A model generated the notes under the pieces. It saw nothing but the letters and a program-made list of their open reading frames with translations. It did not search any database and was not told the DNA's origin. A stretch of 22,562 bases of DNA from CALFUK01 sp964398295. Its GTDB lineage: Bacteria > Bacteroidota > Bacteroidia > Chitinophagales > Saprospiraceae. Position 1 is the first letter of the stretch. Every line of letters starts with the position of its first letter. Position numbers and translations under genes: made by a program. The stretch lies in NCBI GenBank assembly GCA_964398295.1, contig CAYNMW010000066.1, positions 1 through 22,562 on the forward strand, written 5' to 3'. This document shows, one piece after another, positions 16,284-22,562 of this stretch.

Positions 16284-17422
16284 GAATCGAGGGCCCGATT
16301 GAGGTCTTCGATTAAATCATCAACATCTTCAACACCTATACTCAATCTGATTAATGAATCTGTAAGACCAACCTTTAATCTCTCTTCTTTTGGTATAGAT
16401 GCATGAGTCATCGTTGCTGGATGCCCTATCAAGGATTCTACTCCGCCCAATGATTCTGCCAAAGCAAATAAATGTGTATTACTCAAGATTGCATCTGCAG
16501 CTTCAAGGCTATTGTCATGCAAGTCAAAAGACACCATACCACCAAAATCCTTCATTTGTTTTTTCGCAATGTCATGCCCGGGGTGAGACTCAAATCCAGG
16601 ATAATATACTTTAGACACCTTTGGATGTTTGACTAAACTATCGGCAATGATTCTTGCATTTTCACAAGATCTCTGCACCCTAAGGTGTAGTGTTTTAATT
16701 CCTCGAAGTACTAAAAAACAATCCATTGGTCCTGGTACTGCTCCAGCCGCGTTTTGTAAAAATCTTAAATCTGTTTCTATTTGCTTATCATTTGTAATAA
16801 CACAACCATGAATGACATCCGAGTGTCCACCAATGTATTTCGTAGCAGAGTGGGTCACCATTGTTGCACCAAGGGAAAGTGGATTTTGCAAATAAGGCGA
16901 TGCAAATGTATTGTCTACACAAGTTGCAATTCCTTTAGCGTTTGCAATGCTTGTTATCGCCTCGATATCTACAATGTTCAACATTGGATTAGTTGGCGTT
17001 TCGACCCAGATTAATTTAGTCTTTTCCGTGATGTATTGCTCGAGGTTGGAAGCATCATACATATCAACAAAAGTCGACTTCAAACCAAATCGTTCAAATA
17101 CTTTCGTTGCCAAACGATACGAACCACCATATAGATCATTGGTACAGATTATTTCATCTCCTGGATCCATCATTTTGAAAATCGCATCCATTGCTGCTAA
17201 TCCACTTGAGAAGCAGATTGCATGTTCACCATTTTCGAGGGCAGCAAGGTTTGCCTCTAAGGCATGTCTCGTCGGATTCTGTGTCCTGGCATACTCATAG
17301 CCCTTGTGTTTGCCAACTGCCTCTTGCACATATGTCGAGGTCTGGAAGATGGGAGTCATGATAGCTCCTGTCGTCGGATCAGGTTCTATACCTGCATGAA
17401 TTGCTTTTGTACCAAATTTCAT
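16280..17422 (-). CDS. Cystathionine gamma-synthase/gamma-lyase family PLP enzyme
   Basis: 380 residues, full length for the Cys/Met metabolism PLP family. The Schiff-base lysine is Lys195 in SATKYIGGHSD. YEYARTQNPTR (42-52) supplies the Tyr and Arg that hold PLP phosphate across the dimer, FSSGLAAM (71-78) is the phosphate loop, VDNTFASPY holds the pyridine-nitrogen Asp (Asp170), and LGGVESLIGHPATMTHASIP is the substrate-carboxylate region. It either makes cystathionine from an activated homoserine and cysteine, or cleaves cystathionine to cysteine; sequence alone does not separate the two. It is the first gene of the minus-strand cluster, overlaps the sulfotransferase start by 4 nt, and is divergent from the cytosine deaminase across only 42 bp. 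A -7-like TAATTTTG lies 16 nt upstream. Confidence 0.93.
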   Translation of the reverse strand: MKFGTKAIHAGIEPDPTTGAIMTPIFQTSTYVQEAVGKHKGYEYARTQNPTRHALEANLAALENGEHAICFSSGLAAMDAIFKMMDPGDEIICTNDLYGGSYRLATKVFERFGLKSTFVDMYDASNLEQYITEKTKLIWVETPTNPMLNIVDIEAITSIANAKGIATCVDNTFASPYLQNPLSLGATMVTHSATKYIGGHSDVIHGCVITNDKQIETDLRFLQNAAGAVPGPMDCFLVLRGIKTLHLRVQRSCENARIIADSLVKHPKVSKVYYPGFESHPGHDIAKKQMKDFGGMVSFDLHDNSLEAADAILSNTHLFALAESLGGVESLIGHPATMTHASIPKEERLKVGLTDSLIRLSIGVEDVDDLIEDLNRALDS

Positions 17423-17438
17423 ATTTCACATTGTGCTG

Positions 17439-17446
17439 CAAAATTA
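17439..17446 (-). promoter_or_regulatory. Candidate Bacteroidota -7 box (TAATTTTG)
   Basis: The minus strand reads TAATTTTG, a full match to TAnnTTTG, 16 nt upstream of the cystathionine enzyme's ATG. A -33 TTTG at 19-21 nt spacing would fall inside the deaminase gene and is not seen. The whole divergent region is only 42 bp, so promoters of both genes must overlap or reach into coding sequence. Confidence 0.35.
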
Positions 17447-17464
17447 ACTAAATTGCCAATACTA

Positions 17465-17908
17465 ATGGTTAAGGATATATTTTTCGAAGAAGCGATTGCT
17501 CAGGCAAGAAAAAGCATGGCTGAAGGTGGCATCCCTATTGGATCTGTACTTGTCCATAACAATCAAATACTTGGTAAAGGACACAACAAACGAGTCCAAG
17601 AAGGAAGTGTAGTCCTTCATGGTGAAATGGATGCTTTAGAGAATGCTGGCAGGCAATCAGCTAAAGTGTATCAGGATTCAGTCCTATATACTACTTTATC
17701 GCCCTGTAATATGTGTTCTGGAGCGATCCTACTATATGGCATCAAGAAAATCGTTATTGGTGAGAATGTCAGTTTTAAAGGAGCGGAGGAATTACTTATC
17801 GATAATAATGTCGAACTCATTATTCTCCAGGATGAAAGCTGTATATCCATGATGAAGGAATTCATGGAGTCATATCCAGAATTGTGGAATGAAGATATTG
17901 GTGAATGA
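17465..17908 (+). CDS. Cytosine deaminase of the yeast Fcy1 type (nucleoside deaminase family)
   Basis: 147 residues from the ATG at 17465. The frame is open further upstream (to about 17264), but that part overlaps the divergent gene and the family starts here. The zinc site is H52-x-E54 in LHGEMDALEN and P80-C81-x-x-C84 in SPCNMC. Beyond the general CDA motifs it follows yeast cytosine deaminase closely: GG(I/V)PIG, GKGHN with Asn41 (yeast Asn51), LYTTLSPC, YGI, GENVSFKG with Phe104 (yeast Phe114), and a C-terminal W141-x-x-D144-I-G-E equal to yeast WFEDIGE with Trp152 and Asp155. These residues line the cytosine pocket of yeast Fcy1, so the predicted reaction is cytosine to uracil plus ammonia in pyrimidine salvage. 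The tRNA deaminase TadA and guanine deaminase lack this C-terminal tail pattern. A strong terminator follows. Confidence 0.9.
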   Translation: MVKDIFFEEAIAQARKSMAEGGIPIGSVLVHNNQILGKGHNKRVQEGSVVLHGEMDALENAGRQSAKVYQDSVLYTTLSPCNMCSGAILLYGIKKIVIGENVSFKGAEELLIDNNVELIILQDESCISMMKEFMESYPELWNEDIGE

Positions 17909-17920
17909 CATAAGCCTAAA

Positions 17921-17952
17921 TAAAATAAGCCAGCAATAGCTGGCTTATTTTA
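17921..17952. terminator. Bidirectional rho-independent terminator
   Basis: TAAAATAAGCCAGC at 17921-17934 pairs perfectly with GCTGGCTTATTTTA at 17939-17952 around an AATA loop. The stem ends in A/T-rich flanks on both sides, so it can stop the deaminase transcript on the plus strand and the giant propeller-protein transcript on the minus strand. Confidence 0.85.
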
Positions 17953-18030
17953 AACAGAGATCTTTTTTACTATAATGGAATAGTAGTCTATGGCAAACTA
18001 CATATACCGTATTTTTTAGTAGACTATTGT

Positions 18031-21000
18031 CTAATTACAAGGGTTAATTAATGCATGAAAAGTAGCTATTTCTTCCACTTCAAAATTGTCTAATAAATTT
18101 ATTTCTCCTGCTTTAAAGATGACATGTTTGTTTGCCTGTATAAGTCCATCGCTTAGTATTTCATCACTTACCTGATAAGTAATTGAAGCAAGATTATCAG
18201 ACAAAAAGAAACTATCTGGACAATCACCATTATTCACTCCTTTTTTAATTCCATTTCCAAAACTTGTGACCCAAACTTCATTTTCATTAAATGGATTAAA
18301 AAATACACGCTGTGGATTATGGAAATGATAATCCTCTACTCTTGCAAACGTAGGAGAAGCTGCAGTTAGGTTTTGTGTGAATTGTAAACCATTGTTATCA
18401 TCAGCCGTACAGACATATGCAATGTCTGGATTGGAAGGATGAATTGTCATAGATCTTACTCTATATAAGTCAGCTACATTTTCCCAAGTTAATCCTCTAT
18501 TTAGCGTTCTGTACAATCCTCCTTGTTCATTATTATTCGGTCCCCAATGGCTGAATACAGAAGCATACCATACATCATCATTACTTGGCGAGACTTCCAG
18601 ATCTCTTGTCCAATACAACATTTCATTAGCACTGCGATCTACCCACGTCTGGCCATTATTCTGACTCATGAATACACCTGAACTTGCAGAAAAAACATTA
18701 TTAGAATTCCTAGCAGAAAAAACTGCGAGTAATGTCCCATCATTCAATATCTCAACTTCTACAGGATGACCTTCTGTTCGTGGCGGGTTAGGTAAATGTG
18801 TCCAGGTACTTCCGTAATTATTTGAATAATAAATACCGCCATCATTACTATTTATGATAGAGGCATAAAATCGATTATCGTTATTAGGGTCTATGGCTAG
18901 GTCTACAATTGTTCTATTGAAATCATACGTTGATGTCCATGTCAATCCATTGTCACTAGATTCATAAATTTCGCCTGTACCATCATCCAACAAAGCATCT
19001 GTCAAATAGACTGATTCATAAATATCATGTTTGTCGCAAACCACTGAATATATTTTCCCATTGCTTGGGTGCTTTACTGTTTTATATGTGGTATTATAAT
19101 TTTGGGGATAGTCGTAGTCCGTAGACCATGAGTCACCCTTGTCATGCGAAATAAATCCCTGAATATCTGTATAACTTGCAAACATATCATCTTCTGTCAT
19201 CCACGTTAGCCACCACGATGATGTCACTTCTAATCCATTACTCGAATAATTCAAATGCTGAGGTGTATTTTGATTCGCAGGATTTCGTTCACTTGCTTTA
19301 GTGTAAAGAGATTGCCACGAAGCACCTCCATTACGTGTATGATGAGAAGACATAAAATCTGTGATGATGACTATATCAGCATTATTGATGGCAACTTCCA
19401 TTCCCACTACAGGACCTGACCACCACCAATTAAAATCACTTCCGGCACCAAGCCAACCTGTTTCTATATTGAGATTCATGTTGTCATTTTCCGCATCGAA
19501 AATGATATCCCAATTATCACCAGCATCTGTGGATTTATACACTTCCATGCCTGGAGCATCATATCCTCCAAGATATATTGTGTTTGGTTTGTCCTCATTG
19601 GTCAAAATTAAATTAGGATGAAAATTCCCTCCGCTAGAAGCTGCCATAAAGCCACTCTCAATATCTTCCCAAGTTCCTGCTCCATAGTCTAATCGCAACA
19701 CTTTTGAGTTTGGCGACCAGTAATTTGAAGGTTCATATCCACCCCAAAGTGGCGTTTTAGAAATGGCATACAAGGTCACTTGATTACCTACTTTTTTCCC
19801 TGCCATAGATCGAATGCCATGGGTAGATGGAAAATCTCCATTTACGCCTTCTGATGTAAATGTCTGTCCATTATTATGAGAAGTATAGAGCCCTTGGTTG
19901 GTTCCAACATATACACTTGTATCGTCCCAAAATACGCCACCTATGTATATCGTTTCAACTCCATGAATGACTGCATTAAAGCTGGCTCCTCCGTCACTAG
20001 ATAAATACGCAGTCCTATAATCTGTGATTATTAATCGATCATCTCGATGTGGATCTACAAATACTTGAAATACTTGTCCACTAGTTGGATCATTTCCTAA
20101 TAATTGCCATGTCTCTCCACCATCTTTTGATTTGACTGGTTCATATGGACTAGGGAAAGTAGTGTAACTAAATGAATATAGCATATCTGGATTAGACGTA
20201 TAAAACACCTTAGAATGAGCTGCCTTACTCGTGATTTCATAGAAAGGTAATAAGTCAAATTCTTCTCCAGCATTTTCTGTTTTGAAAATACCTCCCATAT
20301 CCGAAGTGATAAAATATTGTCTATCATCATGTGGACTTACGGAGGGATAGAAGGTCGCGCCACCACCACAAATACCCTTGTTTTCCCAAGTAGTAGGTAT
20401 TTCAAATGGGCTACTCGTGTCGTCGTTATTGTCTGGAATATCTTCTTCTGACAATCCTTTTTTAATTCCGTTCCCAAAACTTGTTACCCAAACTTCATCT
20501 TCATCATATGGATTAAAAAATACACGCTGAGGATTATGAAAATGATAATCATCTAATCTTATAAAATTAGGGGAAGCTGAAGTCAAGTTGTCGGTGAATT
20601 GTAAACCGTTATTATCATCCGCAGTACATACATAGGCAACGTCTGGATTAGACGGATGAACTGTCATAGATCTTACTCGATATAGGTCAGCTATGTTTTC
20701 CCAAGATAATCCTCTATTCAACGTTCTGTATAATCCTCCTTGTCCATTATTATTCGGTCCCCAATGACTGAAAACAGAAGCATACCATACATCATCATTA
20801 CTCGGAGAAATCTCCAGATCTCTTGTCCAATATAACATTTCATTAGCACTGCGATCTTGCCATGTTTGACCATTGTCTTGACTCACAAATACTCCTGAAC
20901 TTGCAGAAAATACATTATTAGAATTCCTAGCAGAAAAAACGGCGACCAATGTCCCGTCATTCAATATCTCAACTTCCACAGGATGTCCTTCTGTTCTTGG

Positions 21001-22562
21001 TGGGTTTGGTAAATGCGTCCAGGTACTTCCATAATTATTTGAATAATAAATGCCACCATCATTACTATTTATGATAGAAGCATAAAATCGATTGTCGTTA
21101 TTAGGATCAATTGCAAGGTCTACGGTTGTCCTGTTGAAATCATATGTTGATGTCCATGTTAATCCATTATCGCTTGATTCATAAACTTCACCTGTCCCAT
21201 CATCCAATAAAGCATCTGTCAAATAGACTGATTCATATATATCATGCTTATCACAAACCACTGCATATATTTTTCCATTGCTTGGATGCTTGACTGTTTT
21301 ATATGTGGTGTTATAACTTTGAGGATAGTCGTAGTCCGTAGACCATGAATCGCCATTATCATGCGAAATGAAACCTTGGATATCTGTATAGCTAGCGAAT
21401 ATATCATCTTCAGTCATCCACGTTAGCCACCATGATGAGGTTACTTCCAAACCATTGCTTGTATAATTCAAATGCTGAGGAGTATTTTGATTGGCAGGAT
21501 TGAGTTCATTTGTTTTTGTGTATAGAGATTCCCAAGAAGCACCCCCATCACGAGAATGATGAGAAGACATAAAATCTGTGATGATGACTATATCAGCATT
21601 GTTGATGGCAACTTCCATTCCAACAACAGGACCTGACCACCACCAATTAAAATCACTTCCGGCACCAAGCCAACCTGTTTCTATATTGAGATTCATGTTG
21701 TCATTTTCAGCGTCGAAAACTACATTCCAATTATCACCAGCATCAGTAGATTTATACACTTCCATACCTGGCATATCAAAACCTCCTAGATAAATAGTGT
21801 TTGGACTATTCTCATTGGTCACTATCAAATTAGGATGAAAAGTGCTTTCACCAATAGTAAAACCATTCTCAATATCTTCCCATGTATTTCCTGCTCCATA
21901 GTCTAATCGCAATACTTTTGACTGTGGCGCCCAATAATTTGAAGGCTCATATCCACCCCATAGTGGAGCTTTAGAAATAGCATATAAGGTCACTTGATTC
22001 CCTACTTTTTTCCCTGCCATAGACCGAATGCCTTGGTTAGATGGGAATTCTCCATTTACTCCTTCTGGTGTAAATGTCTGTCCGTTATTATGAGAAGTAT
22101 AAAGCCCTTGGTTAGTCCCAACATAGACACTAGTATTATCCCAGAATACACCACCTACATATATTGTTTCGACTCCATGAATGACTGCAGTAAAGCTAGC
22201 TCCTCCATCATTAGATAAATACGCAGTTTTATAATCTGTGATTAATAGTCTATCATCTCGATGTGGATCTACAAATACTTGAAATGTTTGTCCACTGGTT
22301 GGGTCATTTCCTAATAATTGCCATGTTTCTCCACCATCTATTGATTTGACAGGTTCGTATGGGCTAGGAAAAGTGGTGTAACTAAATGAGTAAAGCACAT
22401 TAGGATTTGCTGTGTAAAACACTTTTGAATGTGCTGCCTTACTTGTAATTTCATAGAAGGGCAACAAATTAAACTCTTCTCCAGCATTTTCTGTTTTGAA
22501 AATACCGCCCATATCCGAAGTGATAAAATATTGTCTATCATCATGTGGACTTACGGAGGGAT
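18031..22562 (-). CDS. Giant secreted BNR/GH74-like double-module protein, N-terminus outside window
   Basis: The frame is open from the window's right edge (first full codon at 22560) to the stop at 18031, giving 1509 residues. The listed ATG at 22512 is only an internal Met: the 16 residues before it (PSVSPHDDRQYFITSD) recur before the second module. The protein has two modules ~738 residues apart, each dense in BNR/Asp-box motifs S-x-D-x-G-x-(T/S)-(W/F), such as SSDNGLTWTS, SQDNGQTW, STDAGDNW and SHDNGDSW. Each module is preceded (seen once) by ICGGGATFYPSVSPHD and SDMGGIFK, like the opening of GH74 xyloglucanases (GGGG...TDxGGAY) and of exported Bacteroidota sialidase/sortilin-like proteins. 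Size fits two seven-bladed propellers per module. The last ~65 residues, after DCPDSF, form a coathanger-stack-like domain ending INPCN. Glycan hydrolysis or binding is plausible but unproven. Confidence 0.88.
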   Translation of the reverse strand, partial: PSVSPHDDRQYFITSDMGGIFKTENAGEEFNLLPFYEITSKAAHSKVFYTANPNVLYSFSYTTFPSPYEPVKSIDGGETWQLLGNDPTSGQTFQVFVDPHRDDRLLITDYKTAYLSNDGGASFTAVIHGVETIYVGGVFWDNTSVYVGTNQGLYTSHNNGQTFTPEGVNGEFPSNQGIRSMAGKKVGNQVTLYAISKAPLWGGYEPSNYWAPQSKVLRLDYGAGNTWEDIENGFTIGESTFHPNLIVTNENSPNTIYLGGFDMPGMEVYKSTDAGDNWNVVFDAENDNMNLNIETGWLGAGSDFNWWWSGPVVGMEVAINNADIVIITDFMSSHHSRDGGASWESLYTKTNELNPANQNTPQHLNYTSNGLEVTSSWWLTWMTEDDIFASYTDIQGFISHDNGDSWSTDYDYPQSYNTTYKTVKHPSNGKIYAVVCDKHDIYESVYLTDALLDDGTGEVYESSDNGLTWTSTYDFNRTTVDLAIDPNNDNRFYASIINSNDGGIYYSNNYGSTWTHLPNPPRTEGHPVEVEILNDGTLVAVFSARNSNNVFSASSGVFVSQDNGQTWQDRSANEMLYWTRDLEISPSNDDVWYASVFSHWGPNNNGQGGLYRTLNRGLSWENIADLYRVRSMTVHPSNPDVAYVCTADDNNGLQFTDNLTSASPNFIRLDDYHFHNPQRVFFNPYDEDEVWVTSFGNGIKKGLSEEDIPDNNDDTSSPFEIPTTWENKGICGGGATFYPSVSPHDDRQYFITSDMGGIFKTENAGEEFDLLPFYEITSKAAHSKVFYTSNPDMLYSFSYTTFPSPYEPVKSKDGGETWQLLGNDPTSGQVFQVFVDPHRDDRLIITDYRTAYLSSDGGASFNAVIHGVETIYIGGVFWDDTSVYVGTNQGLYTSHNNGQTFTSEGVNGDFPSTHGIRSMAGKKVGNQVTLYAISKTPLWGGYEPSNYWSPNSKVLRLDYGAGTWEDIESGFMAASSGGNFHPNLILTNEDKPNTIYLGGYDAPGMEVYKSTDAGDNWDIIFDAENDNMNLNIETGWLGAGSDFNWWWSGPVVGMEVAINNADIVIITDFMSSHHTRNGGASWQSLYTKASERNPANQNTPQHLNYSSNGLEVTSSWWLTWMTEDDMFASYTDIQGFISHDKGDSWSTDYDYPQNYNTTYKTVKHPSNGKIYSVVCDKHDIYESVYLTDALLDDGTGEIYESSDNGLTWTSTYDFNRTIVDLAIDPNNDNRFYASIINSNDGGIYYSNNYGSTWTHLPNPPRTEGHPVEVEILNDGTLLAVFSARNSNNVFSASSGVFMSQNNGQTWVDRSANEMLYWTRDLEVSPSNDDVWYASVFSHWGPNNNEQGGLYRTLNRGLTWENVADLYRVRSMTIHPSNPDIAYVCTADDNNGLQFTQNLTAASPTFARVEDYHFHNPQRVFFNPFNENEVWVTSFGNGIKKGVNNGDCPDSFFLSDNLASITYQVSDEILSDGLIQANKHVIFKAGEINLLDNFEVEEIATFHALINPCN
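18247..20346 (-). repeat. Propeller module 2
   Basis: Second copy of the duplicated ~700-codon unit. It is joined to module 1 by a linker at ~20395-20460 rich in Asp, Asn and Ser (EEDIPDNNDDTSSPFEIP), typical of a flexible hinge. Within it, 19339-19491 matches 21556-21708 with only three mismatches in 153 bp, including a perfect 83-bp block (19409-19491), while other parts of the copies show frequent third-position changes. Confidence 0.9.
20464..22562 (-). repeat. Propeller module 1 (5' part cut by window edge)
   Basis: This DNA is the first copy of a tandem in-gene duplication; the second copy is at 18247-20346. Offset is 2214 bp near the module starts and 2217 bp near their ends, because the second copy has one extra codon around GAGTWEDIESGF. 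In a hand comparison of the first 100 aligned residues I count nine differences. The start of this module lies just beyond the window, and further copies may exist there. Confidence 0.9.

Noticed and set aside
17264..17464. Upstream extension of the cytosine deaminase frame by 67 codons
   Set aside because: It overlaps the divergent cystathionine enzyme gene, and the family begins at the ATG at 17465.
19361..21793. Plus-strand frames at 19361-19621 and 21578-21793 giving nearly the same peptide
   Set aside because: They are the antisense shadow of the duplicated propeller modules; similarity follows from the coding strand.

Overview
The window looks like chromosomal DNA of a marine-type Bacteroidota, most likely a relative of the Saprospiraceae/Lewinella group. 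It is AT-rich, most starts lack a Shine-Dalgarno sequence, and it carries large secreted proteins with FG-GAP, thrombospondin-3 and BNR repeats. Two of these end in the short C-terminal '3-coathanger stack' type domain known from Saprospiraceae, and two candidate -7 boxes fit the Bacteroidota TAnnTTTG pattern. This placement is inference from gene content; there is no rRNA or other marker. I see no tRNA, rRNA, CRISPR array, insertion sequence or phage gene.

Layout. 1-931 (-): C-terminally cut secreted protein with Cys-rich 53-residue repeats. 932-1567: no gene. 1568-2641 (+): cobalamin-independent methionine synthase-like protein with its zinc ligands. 2642-3307: no clear gene, but a strong minus-strand terminator at 2864-2900. 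3308-3592 (-): small basic protein, divergent from a PhzF-family isomerase with a TTG start (3673-4473 +). 4532-8062 (-): large secreted vanadium-dependent haloperoxidase behind FG-GAP repeats. 8205-9587 (+): PLP-dependent group II-type decarboxylase. 9639-9800 (-): overlooked small membrane ORF with an in-frame amber codon. 9902-11359 (-): exported AbgB-like M20 amidohydrolase, divergent from a secreted class C beta-lactamase-fold serine hydrolase (11588-13669 +). 17422 down to 13785 (-): compact cluster of cystathionine gamma-synthase/lyase, a sulfotransferase-like protein (ATGA overlap), an NAD-dependent epimerase/dehydratase and RadC. 17465-17908 (+): cytosine deaminase of the yeast Fcy1 type, divergent from that cluster. 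18031-22562 (-): giant secreted BNR/GH74-like protein made of two nearly identical ~738-residue modules, with its N-terminus outside the window.

Together the region mixes sulfur amino-acid metabolism (MetE-like protein, cystathionine enzyme, sulfotransferase), nucleobase and amine or amino-acid enzymes, and an exported set (haloperoxidase, amidohydrolase, serine hydrolase, giant beta-propeller protein). There is no sign of one tight multi-gene defence or biosynthetic system. The most distinctive items are the haloperoxidase with a complete vanadate pocket on an FG-GAP scaffold, the Fcy1-like deaminase, and the recently duplicated propeller protein.
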